Shown: positions 48,687-58,100 of the stretch, piece after piece
How positions within the stretch are numbered: position 1 is the first letter of the stretch
Layout: every line of letters begins with the position of its first letter
Assembly (NCBI GenBank): GCA_963716685.1
Contig: CAVQTR010000001.1
Coordinates: 1 to 64,000 of the forward strand
Direction of reading: 5' to 3'
Origin: JALYXI01 sp963716685
GTDB lineage: Bacteria > Acidobacteriota > Terriglobia > Bryobacterales > Bryobacteraceae
DNA: 64,000 bases
The notes under the pieces: model-generated
Database searches by the model: none
Told to the model about the DNA's origin: nothing
The model's input: the letters and a program-made list of their open reading frames with translations, nothing else
Translations under genes and position numbers: made by a program

Positions 48687-48836
48687 ATGCTCTGGACTAT
48701 TTTCGCCATCCTGTTGGTGCTGTGGCTCGTCGGCCTTGTGGCGGGCGCGGTGTTCGGCGGTTTCATTCACCTGCTGCTGGTGCTGGCGGTTGTCGTTCTG
48801 GTGATTCAACTGGTCACCGGCCGCCGGACGGTTTAA
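48687..48836 (+). CDS. lmo0937-family small membrane protein
   Basis: 49 residues (MLWTIFAILLVLWLVGLVAG, then AVFGGFIHLLLVLAVVVLVI). Two hydrophobic helices and a Gly-rich turn, matching the short lmo0937/DUF5670-type membrane proteins common in stress responses. GGGAGA lies about 8 bases before the ATG at 48687. Function unknown. Confidence 0.8.
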   Translation: MLWTIFAILLVLWLVGLVAGAVFGGFIHLLLVLAVVVLVIQLVTGRRTV

Positions 48837-48839
48837 ACT

Positions 48840-50000
48840 TTAATACTTTGGAACCGAAGGGTCGACCTTCTCGCTCCATGCGAGGATGCCACCCTTCATG
48901 TTCCGCGCGCGCTTGAAGCCGTTCTTCTGCAGAAGCTCCACGGCCTTCGCACTGCGGCCGCCGCTCTTGCAGTGAACCACCGTCTCCGCATTCGGATCAA
49001 GTTCATTTAGGCGTTTCGGCAGATCGCCAAGCGGGATCAACTGAGCCTTCGGAATGTTGCCAATGCGGTACTCATGCGGCTCGCGCACGTCCAGCAGCAC
49101 GAAGTTTTCGCCCGCATCGATCTTCCGTTTCACTTCCGTCACTTCCACTTCGCCTTCGTTCGTCACCGGCGCTGCAGATTGCTGTGGCACGCCGCAGAAC
49201 TCCTGATAATCGATTAACTTTGTGATCGTTGGATGGTCGCCGCACACCGGACACTCCGGGTTGCGCCGCAGTTTCAGTTCGCGGAACCGCATCGCCAGGG
49301 CATCGTACAGCAGCAGCCGGCCCACCAGCGGTTCGCCCACACCCAGAATCAGCTTCACCGCTTCGGTGGCCTGAATCAGACCCACCACGCCCGGCAGAAT
49401 TCCCAGCACGCCACCCTCGGCGCAGCTCGGCACCAGGCCCGGCGGCGGCGGCTCGGAGTACAGGCAGCGGTAACACGGTCCGCCTTCCGTCGCAAAAACC
49501 GTTGCCTGCCCCTCAAACCGGAAAATGGAGCCGTACACGTTCGGCTTCCGCAGCATCACGCACGCATCGTTTACCAGGTAGCGGGTAGGAAAGTTATCCG
49601 TTCCGTCCACCACGATGTCGTAATTCCGCATGATCTCGAGCGCGTTCTCACTGGTGAGCGCCACCTCGTGCCGGTCCGTCACCACGTTCGGGTTGATGTC
49701 GCGCATGGTCTCGATCGCCGAATCGATCTTCGGGCGCCCCACATCTTTCGTCCCGTGAATCACCTGCCGGTGCAGGTTCGTGTGGTCGACCACATCGAAA
49801 TCCACCAGACCGATCCGGCCGATGCCCGCGGCCGCCAGATACATCGCCAGAGGCGCGCCCAGTCCGCCCGTGCCCACCAGCAGTACGCTCGCGTTCTTCA
49901 GACGGATTTGCCCGTCCATGCCCACTTCGGGCATGATCAGGTGCCGGCTGTACCGCAGAATCTCTTCCTGCGAGAGTTCCGTCGCTGTTTCGGTGATCAT
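48840..50000 (-). CDS. moeZ: MoeZ-like adenylyltransferase/sulfurtransferase (ThiF + rhodanese)
   Basis: 386 residues. N-terminal ThiF/MoeB E1-like domain: ATP loop VGTGGLGAPLAMYLAAAG, LVDFDVVDHTNLHRQ, VDGTDNFPTRYLVND, zinc-binding pairs CYRC and CPVC. C-terminal rhodanese with active-site Cys in VHCKSGGRS. It adenylates and then thiocarboxylates the C-terminal glycine of a ubiquitin-like carrier (CysO or MoaD), drawing sulfur through its rhodanese Cys. Start overlaps the carrier stop (ATGA). Part of the cysM-mec-cysO-moeZ operon. Confidence 0.93.
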   Translation of the reverse strand: MITETATELSQEEILRYSRHLIMPEVGMDGQIRLKNASVLLVGTGGLGAPLAMYLAAAGIGRIGLVDFDVVDHTNLHRQVIHGTKDVGRPKIDSAIETMRDINPNVVTDRHEVALTSENALEIMRNYDIVVDGTDNFPTRYLVNDACVMLRKPNVYGSIFRFEGQATVFATEGGPCYRCLYSEPPPPGLVPSCAEGGVLGILPGVVGLIQATEAVKLILGVGEPLVGRLLLYDALAMRFRELKLRRNPECPVCGDHPTITKLIDYQEFCGVPQQSAAPVTNEGEVEVTEVKRKIDAGENFVLLDVREPHEYRIGNIPKAQLIPLGDLPKRLNELDPNAETVVHCKSGGRSAKAVELLQKNGFKRARNMKGGILAWSEKVDPSVPKY

Positions 50001-50275
50001 GCGGCTCCGCCGGCGATGCTCGGCACAATGGAGAGCGTATCGCCCGCGTTCACGGCGGTCTTCTCCTTGTCGAGGTAGCGAATGTCTTCATCGTTTAGAT
50101 AAACATTCACGAAGCTGCGCAGTTTCCCTTCGTCCGTGTAGATCTGCTTCCGCAGGTCGGGATGCTGAGTGGTCACCGCGGAGAGCACTTCGCCAACGGA
50201 AGAGCCCGCAACTTCCACAGAATCTTTCTTGTCTGCATATTGCCGCAGCGGCGTGGGGATCAATACTTTGGCCAT
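49997..50275 (-). CDS. cysO: CysO/MoaD-type ubiquitin-like sulfur carrier
   Basis: 92 residues (MAKVLIPTPLRQYADKKDSV, GEVLSAVTTQHPDLRKQI, FVNVYLNDEDIRYL, ending SIVPSIAGGAA). Beta-grasp fold of the ThiS/MoaD family, closest in pattern to mycobacterial CysO (CFP-10B). Mature carriers end in Gly-Gly; here two alanines follow, so the thiocarboxylate cannot form until they are removed. The JAMM peptidase encoded just upstream (overlap 16 bases) is the obvious candidate. Start codon ATG 50275; stop overlaps moeZ start. Confidence 0.88.
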   Translation of the reverse strand: MAKVLIPTPLRQYADKKDSVEVAGSSVGEVLSAVTTQHPDLRKQIYTDEGKLRSFVNVYLNDEDIRYLDKEKTAVNAGDTLSIVPSIAGGAA

Positions 50276-50685
50276 AATAATTCCTCTTTTTCGGCGTGGG
50301 TTTGTTCGATGTCGGGCAGCCAGCTGTTGGCATGATCGAAGCGGCCGCTCTTCACGGACAACACCACGAACGAATACCACGAGCACGAGTTCTTCAAATC
50401 GGTTTCCGAGAAATACGCGTCGCAATCGGGATGCGAGTGATAGATCCCGATCAGCTCCAGCTTGTGCCGGCGCGCCTCGGCGTCCGCGCGCAGCAGGTCT
50501 TCATTGCGCAATTCGTAATAAGCGCGCTGCGAGCCTTCCTTCGCGTTATCGAGCGGCATCGCGATCGTCACCATCTTTCCGTTTTCGCCGGTGGAGCCCA
50601 GCATCGCGCCGCAGCATTCATTCGGATAAGCCGCTTCCGCGTGCGCCACCATTTCTTCCCACGGCTGCAATTCAATTTCGATCAT
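50260..50685 (-). CDS. mec: JAMM-family metallopeptidase (Mec-like)
   Basis: 141 residues from the ATG at 50685 (MIEIELQPWEEMVAHAEAA); a second ATG at 50697 adds four residues. JAB1/MPN domain: PNECCGAMLG with conserved Glu, and the JAMM motif HSHPDCDAYFSETD, which fits H-x-H-x7-S-x2-D exactly. In Mycobacterium, Mec cleaves cysteine from the CysO-Cys adduct; in Pseudomonas QbsD trims residues beyond Gly-Gly of QbsE. Either use is possible here. Its start overlaps the cysM stop (ATGA at 50682-50685). Confidence 0.92.
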   Translation of the reverse strand: MIEIELQPWEEMVAHAEAAYPNECCGAMLGSTGENGKMVTIAMPLDNAKEGSQRAYYELRNEDLLRADAEARRHKLELIGIYHSHPDCDAYFSETDLKNSCSWYSFVVLSVKSGRFDHANSWLPDIEQTHAEKEELLWPKY

Positions 50686-51620
50686 TCCGCGTCCCAAAAC
50701 GATTCACTCAGATATTTGTCGGCGCCGTCGCACAGCACCGTTACAATCACGCCCGTGCGTCCTTCCGCATGCAGCCGCCTGGCAACATGCACCGCCGCCG
50801 TCACATTCCCCCCTGCGGAGATGCCCACCAGCAGCCCTTCCTGCTTCGCCAGCCGCTTCACCATCTGATAAGCGTCTTCGGTATCCAGCCACAGGTTCTC
50901 ATCTGCAATCGCCGGGTCGTAAATTCCCGGCACAATCGCCGTGGGCATGTGTTTCAAACCCTCCAGCCCGTGAAAGCCGGACGCCGGCTGCGCCGAGATA
51001 CATTTCACTCCTGGAAGATCCTGTCGCATCCGCCGTGTCACGCCCATGAACGTACCGCTGGTCCCCAGCGCCGCAATGAAATGCGTGATGCGCCCGTCCG
51101 TCTGCTCAATGATCTCTGGCCCGGTGCTCTCAAAGTGCGCCTGCCAGTTCGCCGGGTTGTTGTACTGATCAGGATAGAAATATCGCTCCGGATCGGCGCT
51201 GAAGATCTCCCGGCATTTGCGGATCGCGCCATCCGAACCCTCCGCAGGGTCGGTGAACACAATTTCCGCGCCGTACGCCTTCAGAATGCGCTTGCGTTCG
51301 GGCGAGGCATTCGAGGGCAGGCACAGCTTCACCTGGTAGCCGGACGCGGCCGCCACCATCGCATACGCAATCCCGGTGTTGCCGCTGGTGGAATCCAGAA
51401 TAATTTTCGAGTGGTCCAGCTTACCCTGGCGCTCGCCTTCGCGAATCATGTTGAACGCCGGCCTGTCCTTCACCGATCCGCCAGGGTTGAAATATTCCGC
51501 CTTGCCGTAGATCTCGATTCCCGGCAATTCCCGCGTCAGGGTCGCCATGCGCAACAGCGGCGTGTTGCCGATCTGCGAAAGGACGCTGGTAGAGATGTCG
51601 CGCGTAGCTGCCGGATTCAT
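50682..51620 (-). CDS. cysM: cysteine synthase CysM, thiocarboxylate-carrier type
   Basis: 312 residues from the ATG at 51620 (MNPAATRDISTSVLSQIGNT); longer ATG starts at 51677 and 51701 are possible. PLP fold type II: PLP Lys in NPGGSVKDRPA, STSGNTGIAYAMVAAASG, and GLLVGISAGGNV in the phosphate loop. Genomic pairing with the CysO carrier and Mec peptidase makes this the mycobacterial-type O-phosphoserine sulfhydrylase, which uses CysO thiocarboxylate rather than free sulfide; in that group an Arg near residue 220 binds phosphoserine, and I cannot place it with certainty. Divergent from the first aldo/keto reductase. Confidence 0.9.
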   Translation of the reverse strand: MNPAATRDISTSVLSQIGNTPLLRMATLTRELPGIEIYGKAEYFNPGGSVKDRPAFNMIREGERQGKLDHSKIILDSTSGNTGIAYAMVAAASGYQVKLCLPSNASPERKRILKAYGAEIVFTDPAEGSDGAIRKCREIFSADPERYFYPDQYNNPANWQAHFESTGPEIIEQTDGRITHFIAALGTSGTFMGVTRRMRQDLPGVKCISAQPASGFHGLEGLKHMPTAIVPGIYDPAIADENLWLDTEDAYQMVKRLAKQEGLLVGISAGGNVTAAVHVARRLHAEGRTGVIVTVLCDGADKYLSESFWDAE

Positions 51621-51714
51621 TCTCTTGTTCGATGAAGCGAGCGCCCGCGTGGTCGCAGACGCAATGCTGTCATCCATCTTACAAAAGAGATCGAATTGCA
51701 TTGTTGAGAGGCAA

Positions 51715-52684
51715 ATGGCTGGTATTCCGATGCGTCCCCTGGGCCGCGCAAATGTACAGGTGTCGGCGCTCGGCATGGGCGGTCATCACCTCGGCAACGC
51801 GCAGGATGAAAAGACCGCGGTCTCCATGGTGCACGAGGCCGTGGACGGCGGCATCACCTTCTTCGACAACTGCTGGGAGTACAACATCGGCAAGAGCGAG
51901 GAGTGGCTGGGCGCGGGTCTGAAGGGCGGTCTGCGCAACAAGGTTTTCCTGATGACCAAGGTCTGCACGCACGGCCGCGACAAGGATCTCGCCATGCGCA
52001 TGCTGGAGGAATCGCTGCGCCGCCTGCAGACCGACCACCTCGATCTCTGGCAGATTCACGGCGTCACCTTCGACAACGACCCCGATCTGTTCATCCGTCC
52101 CAACGGCGCCGCGGAAGCTCTCACCCTTGCGAAAAAGCAGGGCAAGGTGCGCTTCGTCGGCTTCACCGGCCACAAGGATCCCGGCATCCATCTCAAGATG
52201 CTGAACACCAACTATCCTTTCGACACCGTGCAGATGCCCCTGAACGCGTTCGACGCACACGTTCCGCAGCTTCGAACAGCGCGTCCTGCCGGAAGTGCAA
52301 CGCCGCGGCATGGCGCCGCTCGGCATGAAGCCACTCAGCGGTCATGGGGAAGCCATTCAGAAAGGCGTCATTACGCCTGAGGAAGGGCTGCGGTACGCGA
52401 TGAGCCTGCCTGTCGCGGTCACTATCACCGGCATCGATAAGCCCGAAGTGCTGCGCCAGAACCTGAAAATCGCGCAGAACTTTCAGCCCATGTCGCCGCA
52501 CGAGATGCAGACTCTGCGCGACCGCTGCGCGCTGTACTGCGACGGCCGCTTCGAACTCTACAAGACTTCGCTGAAATTCGACAACCCGCAGGCCCGCATC
52601 GCGCATGGCTTTCCTCTCGACGACCAGCAGGCGGAAGTCAAAGAAATGTTGAAAGAATCCACGAACACAGGAAAGCCTTACTAG
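51715..52684 (+). CDS. aldo/keto reductase, frameshifted (first of a tandem pair)
   Basis: 322 residues after correction, starting at the ATG 51715 with GAGAGG upstream. Aldo/keto reductase barrel: GITFFDNCWEYNIGKSEEWL with the catalytic Asp/Tyr, LMTKVCTHGRDK, RLQTDHLDLWQIHGV, VRFVGFTGHKDP. One extra base near 52258 moves the frame; in the next frame it continues THFRSFEQRVLPEVQRRGM-like (TFRSFEQRVLPEVQRRG) and LGMKPLSGHGEAI. NADPH-dependent reductase of unknown carbonyl substrate. It is 5 bases before a paralogue with the same layout. Confidence 0.85.
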
Positions 52685-52689
52685 CCTCT

Positions 52690-53713
52690 ATGTCGAACTC
52701 CAGTGAAACCAGCCGTCGCAGCTTCATCCAGGGCGTCGGCATTGCAGGAGCGGGAATGCTCATGAGCAACGATTTGGAAGGGCAGGGAACGGGCGAGATC
52801 CCGAAGCGTCCTCTGGGAAAAACCGGTCTGCGCGTTTCCGCCATCGGCGTCGGCGGATACCATTTGGGCAGCGCGGAAAGCGATGACGTCGCCAACCGCA
52901 TCATTGCCGAAGCGATCGATGCCGGAATCAACTTCTTCGACAACGCCTGGGATTATCACGACGGCAAAAGTGAAGTGCGGCTCGGCAACGCGCTCAAGGG
53001 GAAACGCGACCAGGTGATCCTGATGACCAAGGTCTGCACGCATGGGCGCGATAAGAACGTCGCCATGCGCATGCTGGACGAATCGCTCGGCCGTCTGCAG
53101 ACCGATCATCTGGACGTCTGGCAGATTCACGAAGTAATCTACGACAACGATCCCGATCTGATCTTCGCGAAGAACGGCGTGATCGAAGCGCTCGATCAGG
53201 CGAAGAAGCAGGGCAAGGTCCGCTTCGTCGGCTTCACCGGGCACAAAGATCCCGCGATTCACCTCCGAGATGCTGGCGCACGGCTACCCGTTCGACACGG
53301 TGCAGATGCCGCTCAACTGTTTCGACGCCACGTTCCGCAGCTTCGAAACGCAGGTGCTGCCGGAACTGAATCGCCGCGGCATTGCGCCGCTGGGAATGAA
53401 GAGCATGGGCGGCAGCGGCGAAGCGGTCAGGAACGGAGCGGTGACTGCGCAGGAAGCTCTGCGTTACGCCATGAGCCTGCCGGTGGCGGTCACTATCAGC
53501 GGCATGCAATCGCTCGACGTGCTGCACCAGAATCTGCAGGTGGCCCGCGGCTTCCAGCCGGCCGCCGCGCAGGAACTAAGCGCGCTGCGTGACCGCGTGA
53601 AGATGTACGCCTCGGACGGCCGCTTCGAACTGTTCAAAACCACCGTGAAGTACGACGGCGCCCTTGGACGTTCGCAGCACGGCTTTCCCACGCCGGAACA
53701 ACTGCCGGTTTAG
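52690..53713 (+). CDS. exported aldo/keto reductase, frameshifted (second of a tandem pair)
   Basis: 340 residues after correction. Unlike its neighbour it begins with a twin-arginine-like leader (SRRSFIQGVGIAGAGMLM), so it is probably exported. Barrel motifs parallel the first copy: INFFDNAWDYHDGKSEVRLG, LMTKVCTHGRDKNVAMRML, RLQTDHLDVWQIHEV, VRFVGFTGHKDPAIHL. One extra C near 53263 shifts the frame, after which EMLAHGYPFDTVQMPLNC continues. The C-terminus ends RSQHGFPTPEQLPV. Redox partner and substrate unknown. It converges on gltD with stops 4 bases overlapping. Confidence 0.85.
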
Positions 53714-55128
53714 CCCGGCAGCCGGCTGTCGCCCGTCAGGAACTGATCCACGCCGCGCGCGGCCTTGCGCCCTTCGGCAATCGCCCACACCACCAGCGAC
53801 TGGCCGCGCCGCATATCGCCCGCCGCGAATACACCCGGGACGGAAGACATGTAATTCGCGTCGGTCGCCACGTTGCCGCGCGGATCAAGCGCGACACCCA
53901 GCGTATCCAGCAGTCCCGATTTCACCGGCCCCATAAAGCCCATGGCCAGGAGCACCAGGTCCGCCTCCAGCGACGTTTCCGAGCCGGGAATCTTTTCGAA
54001 TTTCGGCGGCTCGCCGACACTCACCGCGTGCAGCCGCTTCACATTGCCCTGTTCATCGCCCGTGAAATGGGTGGTCGCGACGCTCCAGGTACGGCGGCCG
54101 CCTTCTTCGTGCGCGCCTTCAACGCGCAGCTGTATCGGCCAGAGCGGCCAGGGCGTGGAGGGCGCGCGCGTATCGGGCGGCTTCGGCAGCAGTTCAAACT
54201 GCGTAACCTTTTTGGCTTTCTGCCGGTGACAGGTTCCCAGGCAATCCGCGCCCGTATCGCCGCCGCCGATGATCACCACGTCCTTGCCCGTGGCGGAAAT
54301 CTGTTCGCGCACCTGGTCGCCCTCGTTGATTTTGTTCTGCTGTGGCAGAAACTCCATCGCGTAGTGGATGCCCTTCAGCTCGCGCCCCGGAACCACCAGA
54401 TTGCGCGGCTCCTGCGCGCCTCCCGAAAGCAGAACCGCATCGAAGCGCTGACGCAGGTCCTCGATCGAAACATCCGCGCCTACGTGCTGGTTCACCAGGA
54501 ACTCCACGCCTTCCGCTTCCATCTGCTTCAGCCGACGGTCCAGGATGCGCTTCTCCATCTTGAAATTTGGAATGCCGTAACGCAGCAGCCCGCCGATCCG
54601 GTCGTCCTTTTCGTACACCGTTACCCAGTGCCCGGCACGGCACAATTGCTGCGCCGCCGCCAGCCCGGCCGGACCAGAGCCAATCACCGCGACCCGCTTG
54701 CCGGTTCGATGCGCAGGAGGCTCCGGCACCACCCAGCCTTCCTCCCACGCGCGCTCGATGATGCTCTTTTCGATTTGCTTAATGGTGACCGGCGGCTCGT
54801 TGATTCCGAGCACGCATGCCGCTTCGCACGGCGCCGGACAGATACGACCGGTAAACTCCGGGAAGTTGTTGGTGGCGTGCAGCGTCCGGATCGCTTCTTT
54901 CCAGTGGCCCCGGTACACCATGTCGTTCCAGTCCGGAATGATGTTGTTCACCGGGCAGCCGTTGTGGCAGAACGGCACGCCGCAATCCATGCAGCGCGCG
55001 CCCTGTTTCTTCACTTTCTCTTCCGCCTGGTCGAGGTAAATCTCCAGATAATCGTTGACGCGTTCCGCCACGGGACGCCGCGACGGCGTTTCCCGCGCGT
55101 ATTCCTTGAACCCTGTTGCCTTACCCAT
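53710..55128 (-). CDS. gltD: glutamate synthase small subunit
   Basis: 472 residues from the ATG at 55128 (MGKATGFKEYARETPSRRPV), where a longer ATG at 55155 overlaps gltB. Iron-sulfur cysteines in CMDCGVPFCHNGCPV and ICPAPCEAACVLG; FAD loop VIGSGPAGLAAAQQL; NADPH loop VIIGGGDTGADCLGT; FAD C-terminal AAGDMRRGQSLVVWAI. It passes electrons from NADPH to the large subunit, which makes two glutamates from glutamine and 2-oxoglutarate. It overlaps the gltB stop by 8 bases. Confidence 0.95.
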   Translation of the reverse strand: MGKATGFKEYARETPSRRPVAERVNDYLEIYLDQAEEKVKKQGARCMDCGVPFCHNGCPVNNIIPDWNDMVYRGHWKEAIRTLHATNNFPEFTGRICPAPCEAACVLGINEPPVTIKQIEKSIIERAWEEGWVVPEPPAHRTGKRVAVIGSGPAGLAAAQQLCRAGHWVTVYEKDDRIGGLLRYGIPNFKMEKRILDRRLKQMEAEGVEFLVNQHVGADVSIEDLRQRFDAVLLSGGAQEPRNLVVPGRELKGIHYAMEFLPQQNKINEGDQVREQISATGKDVVIIGGGDTGADCLGTCHRQKAKKVTQFELLPKPPDTRAPSTPWPLWPIQLRVEGAHEEGGRRTWSVATTHFTGDEQGNVKRLHAVSVGEPPKFEKIPGSETSLEADLVLLAMGFMGPVKSGLLDTLGVALDPRGNVATDANYMSSVPGVFAAGDMRRGQSLVVWAIAEGRKAARGVDQFLTGDSRLPG

Positions 55129-58100
55129 TGACCGCCACCCCTCCGCCACTCGCAAGAGCCATCTCCGCCTGCACCGGCTTGTGCTTCTTCTCGCCCAGCA
55201 CGCGTTTGTATTCGTGCGGGAACACCTTCACAAACCGCTGCGTCATGTTGAGCCAGTCGTCCAGAATCCGCTCCGCCTGCGGACTGCCCGTCGCATCCCG
55301 ATGCCGCGTAATCCAGTAGCGCAGCAGCTTTTCATCCTGAACGTCCGTCACCGGATACAGCCCCACCGATGCGGGATTACAGTTTTCCTCTGCAAAAGTT
55401 TTCCGCTCGTCCAGCACGTATGCGATGCCGCCGGACATGCCCGCCGCGAAATTGCGGCCGGTGCGCCCCAGAACAATCACCAGCCCGTTCGTCATGTACT
55501 CGCAGCCATGATCGCCCGTGCCTTCCACCACTACCGTCGCGCCGGAATTCCGTACCGCGAACCGCTCGCCCGCCACGCCGTTGAAAAACGCTTCTCCGGA
55601 CGTCGCGCCATACAGCACCACGTTGCCGATCAGGATGTTGTCCTGCGGCACGAACGTGGACGCCCGCGGCGGATACACGATCACGCGTCCGCCGGAAAGG
55701 CCCTTGCCCACGTAATCGTTAGCGTCGCCTTCCAGTTCGAGCGTCACGCCTTTGGCCAGAAACGCGCCGAAGCTCTGCCCCGCCGAACCCGTGAACTTGA
55801 AATGAATCGTATCGTCCGGCAGCCCTTCCTGGCCATACCGCCGCGCGATGGCTCCCGACAGCATCGCGCCCACCGTGCGGTGCGTATTGCGAATCGGCAG
55901 CATGAACCTCACCGGCGTTTTCTGCTCGATAGCTTCCTGCGCATGGTCGATCAGTTTGTAATCCAGCGCCTCATCAATGCCGTGATCCTGCTCCTTTACG
56001 CAGCGCCGCGCGATGCGCGATGGCATCGGCGGGTTATACAGGATCGCGCTGAAATCCAGCCCTTTGGCCTTCCAGTGCTCAATTGCCTTGCGTGTATCCA
56101 GCATGTCCACACGGCCCACCATCTCGTCCACCGTCCGGAAACCGAGAGTCGCCATAATCTGACGCAGCTGCTCCGCGATGTAGAAGAAAAAGTTGATGAC
56201 GTTTTCCGGAGTTCCGGCAAACTTCCGCCGCAGTTCCGGATCCTGCGTGGCAATGCCCACCGGACAGGTGTTCAGATGGCAGACGCGCATCATGATGCAG
56301 CCCATGGCCACCAGAGGCGCGGTCGAGAACCCGAACTCCTCCGCTCCCAGCAGTGCCGCGATCGCCACATCGCGCCCGGTCTGCAGCTTGCCATCCGCCT
56401 GCACGCGGATGCGGCTGCGCAGATCGTTCATCACCAGAACCTGCTGCGTCTCCGCCAGTCCGAGTTCCCACGGGGCCCCGGCATGCTTCAGCGACGTCAG
56501 CGGCGAAGCTCCCGTGCCGCCGTCATAGCCGCTGATCAGCACCACGTCGGCATGCGCCTTCGAGACACCCGCCGCTACCGTCCCCACGCCCACTTCCGCC
56601 ACCAGCTTCACCGAAATGCGCGCCGCCGGATTCACATTCTTCAGGTCGTAAATCAGCTGCGCCAAATCTTCGATGGAGTAAATGTCGTGATGCGGCGGCG
56701 GTGAGATCAGTCCCACGCCGGGAATGGAATGCCGCACGCGCGCGATTTCCTCGTCCACCTTGTGTCCCGGCAGCTGTCCGCCCTCACCCGGCTTCGCGCC
56801 CTGAGCCATCTTGATCTGCAGCTCGTCCGCATTCACCAGGTAATCCGTGGTCACCCCGAACCGTCCGGACGCCACCTGCTTGATCGCGCTGCGCCGGTTG
56901 TCACCATTGGGATCCGGCTTGAAACGGTCGGCATCTTCGCCGCCTTCGCCTGTGTTCGATTTCCCGCCGATACGGTTCATGGCAATCGCAATCGTCTCGT
57001 GCGCTTCCCGGCTAATCGAGCCGAACGACATCGCACCCGTGGCGAAGCGCTTCACAATCTCGCTCGCCGGCTCCACTTCCTCCAGACGCACCGGAGCCGC
57101 CGCTTCCTTGAACTCCATCAGCCCGCGCAGCGTGCAAAGCTGTTTGTTCTGCGTGTTGATCAGCTCCGCGTATTCCTGAAAGGTCGCGTAGCTCGACTGC
57201 CGCACCGCATGCTGCAGCTTCGAAACCGTCGCCGGATTGAACAGGTGATACTCGCCGCGCACGCGGTACTGATAGCTGCCGCCCACGGCAAGCTCCGTAT
57301 CCACCTCCGTTAGTTCCTCGAACGCATGCGCGTGCCGCATCCCGGCTTCCTGCGCAATCACGTCCAGTCCCACCCCTTCGATGCGCGACTGGGTGCCGGT
57401 GAAATACTCGTTCACCAGTTCACGGTTCAGACCGATTGCCTCAAAAACCTGCGCGCCGCGATAGCTCTGCAGCGTCGAGATGCCCATCTTCGAGAAAACT
57501 TTTAGCAATCCCTTGTTGATCGCTTTTACGAAGTGATACTGCGCCTTCTCTCCCGTCACGCCTTCCGGCAGCGACCCGCGCAGCGCCAGATCTTCCAGTG
57601 TCTCGAGCGCGACATACGGATACACCGCGCTCGCGCCATACCCGATCAGCAGCGCGAAATGCATCACCTCTCGCGGCTCTCCCGATTCCACGATCAGCGC
57701 CACTTCCGTGCGCTTGCCTTCTCGAATCAGGTGATTGTGCACGGCCGCCAGCGCCAGCAGGCTCGGAATCGGCGCGTAATCCTCATCGATCCCGCGATCC
57801 GAAAGGATCAGCACGTTGTAGCCGGATTCGATCGCAATCGACGCGCGCCGCCGCAACGCGTCAAGCGACCGCTTCAGCCCGTCCGCTCCGTCCGCCGCGC
57901 GAAACAGCGTCGGAATCACAGACGTCAGAAAGTCGCCCTGCGAGATGCGCCGCACCTTTTCGAAATCCCGCCCGGTCAGAATGGGATGCGGCAGCTTCAG
58001 GGTGTGGCAGTGAATCGGCGTCTCGTCCAGAATGTTGCGCTCTCGCCCGATGTAGCTCACCAGAGACATCACCATCTCTTCGCGAATCGGGTCGATCGGC

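Noticed and set aside
3848..53713. Programmed ribosomal frameshifting as the cause of the split genes
   Set aside because: There are too many shifts in unrelated genes, several per gene, with no shared slippery sequence or stimulatory structure.
55055..56704. Long plus-strand open frame opposite gltB and gltD
   Set aside because: Shadow of conserved gltB; codon pattern of a reverse complement (rich in His, Arg, Gln) and no motif.
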